Source: Scalesia atractyloides (Eukaryota; Streptophyta; Magnoliopsida; Asterales; Asteraceae). From it: a DNA stretch of 64,000 nucleotides. Shown here piece by piece: positions 54,871 to 64,000 of the stretch (position 1 is the first letter of the stretch; each line of letters starts with the position of its first letter). Under the pieces are notes generated by a model that saw only the letters and a program-made list of their open reading frames with translations, made no database searches and was not told the DNA's origin. The translations under genes and the position numbers were made by a program. The stretch is from contig CAMTDV010000022.1 in the NCBI GenBank assembly GCA_947069175.1, positions 34,287,476 to 34,351,475 on the forward strand, written 5' to 3'.

Positions 54871-55705
54871 GTCACCCCAAAACATTTGCAAAACGTAAAA
54901 GAAGGGAACTATGTACTCACTTGGAAAATCATTTTGTATATGTGTTGATATACTTTTGTGTCTGTTGCTTGTTCTTAGTTACATTTGAAATTTTACGGTC
55001 TTTGCTAAAGTGTCTGTATAAGTTTGGTCGTGTCGACCAAATCAAGATATCCTTCTATCTTGGTTTCGTATGACATCTTAGTTAGTCTGTGTTAAATGGG
55101 TGCATGTGTGCATACCGTTGAGTCTTGTGTACATCATGCCTGTGACACACTCTCTAAAGAAAGCATTCTATGCGAGTATGAATGCTCCGTACGAGCAAGG
55201 TGTTGCTCGTACGAGTTACCAGCTTCATACGAAGGAAACATTTAAACTAGTCGTTTACTTGTTTCGTACGAAGAAGAGAATGCCTCGTACGAACCAACTA
55301 GTTCGTACAAGCATCTTTGGAGCAGTTCTTTGTGTAATAGAGTGTTCCGTATGTCTGGTAACGTACTTCTTACGAATGACCAGCATGGACATTATATAAG
55401 CAGACATGCACCTCTTAGTTAGTGTTGGTTAGTTGGTTCTGTTGATTGTTCAACTAGTTGGTGAGCTGAGCAGTTAGCATTTCTAGAGTAGACGAAGACA
55501 CAAGAACACAGGCCGTTTGTTGAGTCGTATGAGCATTGTTTGTACATGTTTATACTTGTTCTCATCTCTTAATCAAGATAGTGAATCTTTGGTTACTCTG
55601 TGTTCTTACTTTTCTTTGGTTTGCATGCATACTTGGATTCCGCACTCGTATTGTGTGTTGCATGAACAAGGAATAGGTTTAACTTGATCCTCAGGTGGAC
55701 CTACA
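54871..55705 (+). repeat. E4 5' LTR, left border uncertain
   Basis: The right border GTGGACCTACA is followed by the PBS. A TATA box (TATATAAG, 55393-55400) has CGTACGA palindromes upstream. The left border cannot be set without the 3' LTR; the true start may be near 55085-55140. Confidence 0.5.
55186..55375 (+). promoter_or_regulatory. Array of CGTACGA palindromes upstream of the E4 TATA box
   Basis: CGTAC occurs at 55188, 55208, 55265, 55286, 55303 and 55361, mostly within TTCGTACGAA or CTCGTACGAG. CGTACGAGCAA and TTGCTCGTACG (55188-55214) form an 11-bp stem-loop. Plant SBP/SPL factors bind CGTAC cores, so an enhancer role is plausible. Confidence 0.5.
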
Positions 55706-55707
55706 AG

Positions 55708-55720
55708 TGGTATTAGGGTG
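55708..55720 (+). other. E4 primer-binding site, slightly diverged
   Basis: TGGTATTAGGGTG, two bases after the LTR, resembles the Met-tRNA-type PBS with about three mismatches. Confidence 0.65.
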
Positions 55721-56409
55721 TTGGCTCTTTCCTTGTTCAAAACCAAGCTTAGTTGTGTCTGAGCTAGTTTGAAGATTTATTGAAGTGTTCTTGAACCTCC
55801 AACAGAAAACTTAAGTTTTGAATAGATAACTAATCTAAAACTTAGTTAAAATCTGTTAAATCTTCTTTTGAACACATTTGAAGAAGAATTTCTACAGAAA
55901 ATTCAAACAGAATAGTTTGGTAGGGTTGACAAATCTTTCTGACTTTTGGACATGGACTTGGACTGTTGTGATTGTTAAAACTGAGAATGTTTGTGTTTTA
56001 ACTAAATTTGGGTAAGACAACAGGCAATTTTTGAAAAACAGGTCTATACAAGAAAAGGAAAGTTTTCACCAAACCAACTCTTCAAAGATTCCTCTAAGAA
56101 ACACTGACAAAAACAGTCTGTGCGAATACTTGGTTCGTACGAAGGAAAAGATTGCTCGTATGAAACAATCGGCTCTCACAAAGGACTCGTCCGTACGAAG
56201 CAAGGTGTTGCTTCTACGAAAGAGGTTTTATCCGCACGAACATTGGTTCGTACGAATAACCTTCGTTATGGTTTGTTTTTCATGTTTCAGATTTTCAAGC
56301 TTTGTACTTTTCAGAATTTGTGATATTTTCAAAATTGTGAATTATTAAAAGGTAATTGTTATTTTCAAACTTTAAAACCTTTAAATTTTTCATAAATCAA
56401 GAAAATATA
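55721..56409 (+). other. E4 leader with a second CGTACGA array
   Basis: Non-coding leader. Three exact CGTACGA copies (near 56136, 56191 and 56249) and near-matches lie at 56133-56256, including the same GCAAGGTGTTGC loop as in the LTR array. No convincing ORF. Confidence 0.6.
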
Positions 56410-59400
56410 ATGAGTTCTGACTCGTGGGATTGGAGTAGTTCAAGCTCAAATCAGGAGTCTTCACAAAGCTCCGCAATATCATGGGTTAAGTCTTTGATGC
56501 CTCAACATACAACTATGATCTCTGCAAATCAGTGGGCATGTGTTGCGAATGATTTTCAAAGCATCCAAACTCTGTTAATGAGCAAAAGTGAAACAAGGAG
56601 CAATAACCGTCCACCGAAGCTAGACCACATGAACGATTATCCTTCGTGGAAAAGTCGTTTTTATACGTATGTTCTTGGACAGAACACAGAATTGTGGACG
56701 TGTTTTACTATACCCTATAAAAGAATCACTTGAAGAAGCTGGATCAAATCCAACCTCCTTGGCCAATCTAGATGAAAGTGACAAGAAAGCATATGATCTA
56801 GGGAAAAAGTCCTTTGCTATCCTAACACAAGCTCTTCATAAAGATATTTATAATCAGTTTGTGTATTGTACAACCACAAAAAATTTTGGGACACTTTGGA
56901 AGCAAGAGGTGAAGGTAATGCTGCTACCAGAAAGATTCAGCATGATTTGCTCAAGAAGGAGTTTGAAGGTTTCATGTTCATGGAAAATGAAACTTTGAAT
57001 GATATGACCACACGTTTTTATCATCTGCTCAGCGAGATGTACTCTTACAAAGTGTTAGCAGCACCACAAGAAATTGTGAAGCGATTTGCTGATGCTTTAC
57101 CACCGATATGGGGTCTATTTATTGACTTATTAAAACATACAAGTGTTTTGGACTCAATTAGTATTTATGAATTTGTGCAGAAACTAGAGAACAAGAATGA
57201 AGAAGACTCCGGAAGGCACAACGAGTCACTGTTCCACAAAACCCTGAGATGTACTTCGGAGGTATTAATGCAGGTACAAGCTCAAACCAGCAACCAAAGC
57301 TGCAAACCGCGTTTGTGTCAAACTTGAACCCCTTCCTTCCACAACCTGTTCAATCAAGTCAGTCTACGGGCAAGCATTTGATCCGAAAGCCTTCCTTCCA
57401 CAACCAAGAGATTTAGCTCATCAAGCTCCACAGCAAGCTCCTCAACAAGCTTTATATGGAAACAATTGCCAATCTTCAAATCCCAACACTGTCAAACTTG
57501 ACACGTCCCATCTCTCTAAAGTCAGCGTAGAAGTTGCACAGGAACATATGGAACTTCTCAACACAATGGTCAGTGCTTATTGTGGTTTAGTTGCAGGTCA
57601 AATAGGAAACATCTATTTGACAAACGAAGACTACCAACAAATTGACCGAGATGAGATGGAGCTGATGGATATCAAGTGGGCTTTTGCAAGTGCTGTGAGA
57701 AGAGCAAAGGATTACATGCGGAGAACAGGAAGAACCAGTTTGGAGAGCAAGAATGATACAAAATACGGCTTTAACAAAACAGCCGTTACTTGCTTCAACT
57801 GCGGAGAAAGAGGTCTTTTAAACGGGAATGCACGAGGCCCAGCAAAGAAGGAAATCACGACCCCTTTCGAAATCAATCTCAGCCACCCAAAACAGCTCAG
57901 TTCAACAATGAGATAAGAATGGTAGCTGTTGGAAAGTCAAACAATACCAATCAATCAGGACCTTCAAACACACACAGAGCTTTGGTAGTTCAATCTGATG
58001 AAGGATGCGATTGGTCAGTACAGTTGGGAACTGAGAACAACGGAAGAACTGCATGTTATGCGAATATCGTCGATATGTTCACAGTATCAATACTCCAGAT
58101 AATGATGATACTTCTGGGTATGCTGGTAGTTCTGATGAAGAGTGTTTAAGTTCAGGTGGTTATGGATCTCATTCTGATATCAGAAACGGGAGTGATGCTG
58201 AGGTTAGAAAGCTGTTGAGTGAAGCTGAGATGTTGAAGTGTGAAAAGGTGGGTATGACGAGGAAAGAAGAAGCTACAGTGAAGGAGATAGAGACACTCTT
58301 TACAGATAGTGCATCATTTCCTCATCACACTGCCTTTATGGAAAATGTTGCAATGACTGTGTTGACTTGAAAACAAAGTATGAAACAGTCAACAGTCATA
58401 ATCAAAATTTAGTTCTTGAACTATCAAAGTTCAAAGAGGCGAATTTGGCTCTAACCCGAAATGAAAAAGAATTTAAATATGTAATAGAAACCCTTAAGAA
58501 AAGCGTTTCTGAATTGACAAAAACAGTTTTGAATAAACAGACAGGAATTAACAACTATATTAATCTCCTGGAAGAAACTAAGAAAGAGTTAGCCATCGCC
58601 AAATGCGAATATGATTCGATCAAGCTCAAGTTGGAAAGTTACTCTACCTCCCACTATGTGCTTGATCATATCATTGATGTTCAAAAACTAAAGGGAGATG
58701 TTCAATGCATTGGGTATAAGTCGTGTCCACCACCAATGAAACACAACTATACCAAAATGCATGATGAAGAGGAGATGCCTTGTTTTGAACCCTCAGTACC
58801 TTTGAATCCTGAAGAATTTGTAGCAGGATTAGGGTTCAAATTAGACAATTCCTCTCAAGAACCATGCAAGCCAGAAAATTCATCGTCTGATGTTGTTCAA
58901 AATCCATCTGATGAAGAGGAAGATGATACATCAGATGATGAATCAAGAAAAGATGATCAGTATCAGCCTCTTGATGAAAGGAAAATAGTATAACTTTCTG
59001 CTACTCCTAGTACTCAATCTGTAGAGATCCAAGAGACCGTTCCTAAGAAATCTGTCAAGACAAAAGTGTTGACAGATGAAGCAGATAATGTGTTGTATAC
59101 GTTGGTTGGAGATAAGAAAATTAATTCCAACAAAGATTTTCCAATTAAAAACGTAAATCCAATCTCTATAGAACAGTTGTTTGAAAAATCAACCACCAAA
59201 GTCTTAGCGACGAAAAAGACAACCAAATCACAACCATTATCCGCTTCAACAGAAAAGCAATAGAAGCGAGTTGAAAAGCCTAAGGTTTCACAACCAAAGG
59301 TTGAAGCAAAAGGCTCTCGCTAAAAGAAAAAGCTTAAGAATGTTAAATTTGTGAGTTCAAAAGGTACCGATAAAGTCGAAACTTTTCAAGGAAAATCTAA

Positions 59401-59990
59401 TATAGATTTTGTAAAGAAAGTTAAGATTTTGAAAAGAAATAGTCAAAATAATTAAACCCAACATACGGATAGATGTAATGAAAATGAACCTAGTACCTCA
59501 AGACCCACAAGTTCAACATCAAGCCAAGGAACATGATCTCCTAGTTTTGTCAAAAGGAGAACATGTTTCGAATGTGGAGAGTTTGGCCACATTATAAAAG
59601 ATTGTAAAAATCCAGCCAAACCAAGATTCATGGAAAAAAATCCTCATGAACCGAATTGGCAACGTAGATCTGTTTCTCCAACACAAGATAAACGAATTAT
59701 TAAAGATCAAAAGGAGAAACAAAAATGTAAACAAATAAAAGCAATTGAAAAAGCTTTAAACCGGATCATTCATAAAAGAATTCAAGATCTTCAAAGTTAA
59801 TAAAACCAGAAACTGTTAAAACTGTAAATAATAGTCAATCTGATAATAATCAACGATCTTGGAAAAGAAGACCGGTAGTGGTTCAAGAGGAGGAACTCAG
59901 TTTGACAATCATCAAGAAATGGAGATCACATTTCTTGATGATAAGGGACGACCCAAGACCACTAAGGCTTGGGTCCCCATCTCAAACTAA
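56410..59990 (+). pseudogene. gag: E4 gag (UBN2-type, two zinc knuckles, coiled coil), broken
   Basis: It starts at the ATG at 56410 (MSSDSWDWSSSSSNQESSQS). LDHMNDYPSWKSRFYTYVLG is the gag N-terminal block, followed by a frameshift near 56700. The UBN2 core (NDMTTRFYHLLSEMYSYK) lies at about 56998, with another shift near 57207. The first knuckle, near 57790, has lost its His by a one-base deletion (CFNCGERGLLNGN). A shift near 58073 and a stop at 58368 separate the coiled-coil part (58367-58660), which is followed by YKSCPPPMKHNYT and an acidic tail. The second knuckle, CFECGEFGHIIKDC (about 59564-59605), is intact. It ends AWVPISN plus TAA at 59990. Part of it is duplicated in the inverted repeat at 51089-53496. 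Confidence 0.85.
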
Positions 59991-60005
59991 TCTTGTTTGT
60001 GAAAT

Positions 60006-61990
60006 GTGCAGGGTGTTCCAGGAGGAACTGTAAACAGTCATTGGATTGTTGACAGTGGAGTATCAAGGCACATGACAGGTGACTTGCGGCTCCTATATGA
60101 TGTGAAAAGCATTAGGGGTGGTTATGTTGCTTTTGCTGGTGATAAAGGTGGATACATTACTAGAGAAGTAATGGTCTCCAATGGTGTTGTGAGCTTCGAT
60201 AAGATCAATTATGTGCGACAAATTGATCACAATCTTCGTAGCGCTTCTCAAATCTGCGACAAGAAGTTCACGGTACATTTTGATGATACTGGATGTTATG
60301 TGTTGAAACCTGGATTCATGATCCCCAAGGAATGGATTCTCATGTCGGCTCCAAGAATTAACGACTTGTATATTCTTGATATGAGCCAAGCTATTACAAC
60401 ATCTGCACAAGTCACATGTTTTGTCTCAAAAGCCACCGAGAAGGAATCAATCTCTTGACACAGATGAATGGGACACATTCACCTAAGAAAAATGAACTAT
60501 TTGGTGAAGAATAATCTTGTGAATGGTGTACCAGTCAAGAATTTTCATCTTCAAGACGTTTGTGTATCATGCCAAAAGGGAAAGCAAGCGAGAAAATCCC
60601 ATCCCGTGAAGAAGATCAACACTGTGAATATACCACTGGAACGTCTTCATATGGACCTCTTTGGACCTATGAAACACAAGACAAACTTTGGTGATTCTTA
60701 TTGTCTGGTAGTTACTGATGACTATTCCAAATTTTCATGGGTAAACATGTTGGCACACAAGAGTGAAGTTCCTAATATCCTCAAGAATCTCCTGACTCTG
60801 CTAGAAAATTTGTACAATCTAAAGGTAAGGAGAATCAGAAGCGACAATGGCACTGAATTCAAGAATCAAGTTATGGATGAGTATTGTTCTTCAAAAGGCA
60901 TTTTGCATGAGTACAGTTCTCGCCACTCCACAACAAAATGGTGTTGCTGAGAGGAAGAATAGAATTCTGATTGAAACGGTAAAAACTATGTTAGTAGAAT
61001 CAGAACTTCCCGTTCAATTTTGGGGAGAAGCTGTTGCTACTGCATGTTACACGATGAATAGAGTTCTAACAGTGAAGAGACATGGAAAGACATGCTGTAA
61101 GTTGCTACATAAAAGGAAACCAGATGTTTCTTTCTTAGAACCTTTTGGAGCTCCATGCACTATGATCGACCCACATGGAAAGTTTGGTCCGAAGGCTATC
61201 GAAGGTTTCTTTCTTGGATATGCTACTCCAAATTTCAGGGCGTGGAATTTGTCTTCAAAGAAGATAGAAGAATGGGGTGAAGTCAAGGTTCAGAGGTATA
61301 TAGAATCAGTAAGAGCTCCTGGTGCTCCTTAGATGTTCGACTACGATGGATTGTTCGACTCCTTTAATCTGCCAACTTTTGATGATGCATCAGCTGCTCA
61401 GATGTTACTGGAAAGTGATACAGTGGTTGACTCGTCACTATTCCGACCAATTATTGTTAATCCTCAAGTGTCGACTTCGGTTAACAATCTTGTTCACAAT
61501 GAGGAATTCGAAGATGCTGCGGATTATAATGTTTCATGAGAAGAAGATGAGTTTCATGATGCTAATGAAGCTACCTCTGGTGCGGTTCCTGGAATTTCGG
61601 ATGTTACGTCAAATATTCAACCTCAAGGGATGACTGAAGGTCATGCATCTACATCCATATCAAATCCAGCACTCGATTTGACTGTTGATCTGAATATCAA
61701 CAATCTGGGTATAAACTCTCGTGTTCCCGATGTTCCAGAAACTCGAATTCATAATATCCATCCTCAGCAGAATACTATTGGAGATGTCTAGAGTGGTGTG
61801 CAGACTTGTAATCAGCTTCGAAACAACCAGAATGTTGGATTGTATTCGGGGATCAGGGAATCTGGTGGTCTGAACAATTGGTCTTTTGCCTGCTATGTGT
61901 GCCAAGTTGAACCAAAATCTTGGAAGGAGGAAATGAAAGAAGACTCTTGGGTTTAAGCCATGCAGGAAGAACTTCAGTAATTTTAGAAGT
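60006..61990 (+). pseudogene. pol: E4 pol, N-terminal half: protease, integrase and linker, broken
   Basis: The protease motif WIVDSGVSRHMTGD begins near 60042. The first frame ends at 60458, just where the pre-integrase HxxxH block starts. The next frame (60468) reads MGHIHLRKMNYLVKNN and has the zinc pair CVSCQKGKQAR. The integrase core has VVTDDYSKFSW (first Asp), IRSDNGTEFKN (second Asp) and, after a shift near 60925, GVAERKNRILIETVKTML (Glu). FFLGYATPNFRAWN ends the core near 61240. A variable linker (61333-61990) follows with stops at 61538, 61788 and 61954. Confidence 0.85.
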
Positions 61991-63434
61991 TAGGCGTCTG
62001 GAAATTGGTTGACCGGCCTAACAGCTATAAGAAGATTGGTACACAATGGGTGTACAAGTGCAAGAAGGATAATCGAGGTGTCGTTGTAAGAAACAAAGCG
62101 CGATTGGTTGTTCAAGGTTTTAATCAGGTCGAAGGTATCGATTACAATGAAGTTTATGCACCGGTTACACGACTTGAGGCTATAAGAATCTTTTTGGCTT
62201 ATGCGTCCTACAAAAAGTTCACCGTTTATCAGATGGATGTGGAAAGTGCATTTCTTCATGGTGTAGTGGAAGAGGAAGTATATGTTGAGCAACCGTCAGG
62301 TTTTGAAGATCCACTCCATCCTGACAAGGTTTGGCTTCTCAACAAGGCGTTATATGGTCTTCATCAAGCTCCGAGGGCTTGGTATGAAACGTTGTCTACC
62401 TATCTGTTGAAGAACGGTTTTCGACGAGGCTTGATCGACTGTACTCTCTTCATCAAGGAAAGGAACGAGGATTTGCTTCTAGTGCAAGTTTATGTTGATG
62501 ACATTATTTTTGGGTCTACCAACGAACAAATGTGCAAAGAATTCGAACAGGTTATGCAGGAGAAGTTCGAGATAAGCGCCATGGGAGAAATGACTTTCTT
62601 TTTAGGTTTGCAGGTTCAGCAATCAAAGGAAGGGATTTTTATCCATCAAACCAAGTACGTCAGGGATATTCTCAAGCGATTTCAAATGGACGACTCAAAG
62701 CCTTTGGGAAATCCATTAGCTCAGAATCATGGGATTACTCCAGACGGAATGGGTGAACATGTGGAACCATATCTCTACCATGCTATTATCGGATATCTCA
62801 TGTATCTTACTGCTTCAAGACCCGATATAATGTATCCAACATGTCTTCTGGCGTGCTATCAGTCTAGTCCGAAAGTTTCTCATTTGATGGCTGTGAAAAG
62901 GATCTTTCGTTATTTAAAGGGTCGCCCGAACACTGGTCTCTGGTACCCTAAGGATGATAACTTTGATCTGATAGCATTCAGTGATTCTTATCATGGCAGC
63001 TGCAAAATAGATGCAAAATCAACAACAACAGGATGTCAGTTCTTAGGGAATCGCCTAGTCATGTGGCAATGCAAAAAAGCAGACTTGTGTAGCTACGTCA
63101 ACCTGTGAGGCTGAATATATTTCGGCTTCTAGTTACTGCTCTCAGGTTCTATGGATCCAACATCAGATGCGGGACTACGGTTTTGAATTTCTCTCTACTC
63201 CTAGTTGATAATGAAGCTGCTTTACAGATAACTCGGAATCCTGTACAGCACTCAAAAACAAAACACATTGAGATTAAGTATCATTTTATACGAGATTGTT
63301 ATGAAAAGAAACTTATTAATGTTGTTAAAATCCACACCGATCACCAACGTGCCGACCTTTTTACCAAAACTTTTGAAAAATCTCGTTTTGATTATCTACT
63401 TTTGGTAAATGGCATCAATGTGAAAACCGAGTAA
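61991..63434 (+). pseudogene. pol: E4 pol, C-terminal half: reverse transcriptase and RNase H
   Basis: An uninterrupted frame of 367 codons (62005-63108) carries nearly all of RT: VYKCKKDNRGVVVRNKARLV, VYQMDVESAFLHGVVEEEVY, LYGLHQAPRAWYETLS and an intact YVDDIIFGSTNEQMC (about 62492). HQTKYVRDILKRFQMDD and the RNase H start (DLIAFSDSYHGSCKIDAKST) follow. An indel near 63085 shifts the rest, which continues as DNEAALQITRNPVQHSKTKH and ends at 63434 (DYLLLVNGINVKTE). It is the best-kept Copia RT in the window. Stops just upstream (61954, 61978, 61984) prevent a full polyprotein. Confidence 0.88.
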
Positions 63435-63509
63435 CTCAACCATGGCTAATTATTCATATCTTTCTAAAAATCTAAAACTACAAAAAGATTTTCCAATTTT
63501 CTTAGTTTT

Positions 63510-63596
63510 ATATTTTAGAGGGAGAAATTTTCAAGAAAATACAAAAATATGTCTTTTACTTATTTACCTTCTATATTTAAGGGGGAGAAAATTATA
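63510..63596 (+). other. Two polypurine-tract-like sites after E4 pol
   Basis: TAGAGGGAGAAATTT (about 63512) and TTAAGGGGGAGAAAA (about 63578) lie 66 bases apart, matching the E1 site at 8087. Confidence 0.55.
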
Positions 63597-63662
63597 GAAA
63601 AATACAAAAACAAGTCAAAGACAAAGAATGAAAATTGATAAGTAGCTTTCCTTATGATGTAT

Positions 63663-63830
63663 CGGTAGGCTCACAATCAGACTAAAATGTGCAGGTTGAT
63701 ATAAAGTTAACAGACTACAAGTCAGGTGGAACAATTCATTGGCATATGGTCTTGGTACCGAAATTTCGTTTGATAGAGTGCCGAGGTTCTGAGATATACG
63801 GTCTTTATGCTGACTGATCATCTGGGTATT
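63663..63830 (+). promoter_or_regulatory. Conserved non-coding block after pol, E4 copy
   Basis: CGGTAGG at 63663, GGTCTTGGTAC at 63748, ATTTCGTTTGATA at 63763, TTCTGAGATA at 63787 and GGTCTTTATG at 63800. The same words in the same order are on E2's minus strand. It does not lie in a shared reading frame. Confidence 0.7.
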
Positions 63831-64000
63831 ATGGTTGAATCGTTTGCTGAAAAAAATAATAACGGTGACGCAAGTCTAGAATTCCATGATACCATACATA
63901 CATGTACATACTGCATACGACCTCAAATAAGTGATAAAAATATCACATCCACCCAAAAATAAGTGATAAAATATAACAGCTTTATACGGGAGCTCAGTTC
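63831..64000 (+). other. E4 non-coding tail to the window end
   Basis: AT-rich sequence with a short duplicated AATAAGTGATAAAA (63929 and 63958). No gene seen. Confidence 0.5.

Larger units (their letters stand above)
54871..64000 (+). mobile_element. E4: Ty1/Copia (Sirevirus-like) retrotransposon, runs off the window
   Basis: LTR (start uncertain, end 55705), PBS, leader, gag, protease, integrase, RT, RNase H, two polypurine-like sites and the conserved block are in the window. A post-pol ORF and 3' LTR, if present, lie beyond 64000. It has fewer lesions in RT than E1 or E2. Its gag is the source family of the inverted repeat at 51089-53496. Confidence 0.85.

Noticed and set aside
56031..56348. 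105-codon ORF before E4 gag
   Set aside because: It is built on the CGTACGA repeat array and stops before the gag start. It is leader, not a gene.

Overview
The window is a retrotransposon-dense stretch of a large plant genome. The Ty1/Copia elements have the layout of the Sirevirus lineage: a long gag with a coiled-coil tail, a gag stop before pol, a Met-tRNA-type primer site, repeated polypurine tracts and an extra ORF after pol. From memory of similar proteins I would guess a eudicot, perhaps Asteraceae; that is inference only. I see no intact host gene, rRNA or functional tRNA, and every retroelement ORF is broken.

Layout: (1) 1-12883, plus strand, Copia/Sirevirus element E1: leader, gag, protease-integrase-RT-RNase H, a non-coding tail, a post-pol ORF at 9900-12561 and an LTR at 12585-12883. 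That LTR is followed by a second PBS and a copy of the window's first 92 bases, so E1 units stood in tandem. (2) 12982-27687, minus strand, Copia/Sirevirus element E2, with a homologous post-pol ORF and both LTRs truncated. (3) 27688-28119 and 39067-39260, remnants of a Gypsy element (GA) split by (4) 28125-39061, plus strand, a structurally complete young Ty3/Gypsy element (E3). E3 has 2.65-2.77 kb LTRs and a perfect 5-bp target duplication (CGTTT). Its LTRs carry several tRNA-like (Pol III promoter-like) modules. (5) 39261-46330, AT-rich DNA with microsatellites, a cluster of TA-flanked MITE-like elements, a G-run tract and a foldback MITE. (6) 46345-54870, minus strand, a decayed Gypsy element (E5) whose leader is interrupted at 51089-53496 by a roughly 1-kb-armed inverted repeat of Copia gag sequence. 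(7) About 54871-64000, plus strand, Copia/Sirevirus element E4, the same gag family as the inverted repeat, running off the right edge.

The parts may interact. The inverted repeat in E5's leader would give a hairpin RNA matching E4's gag. E1, E2 and E4 share a conserved non-coding block after pol despite divergent proteins. The post-pol ORFs of E1 and E2 are each preceded by a candidate promoter and leader intron. E3's LTRs combine Pol II LTR function with an antisense class-II tRNA-like unit ending in a T-run, and a triplicated hairpin/B-box module. These are the observations I rank highest. All calls come from reading the sequence; nothing was searched or computed.
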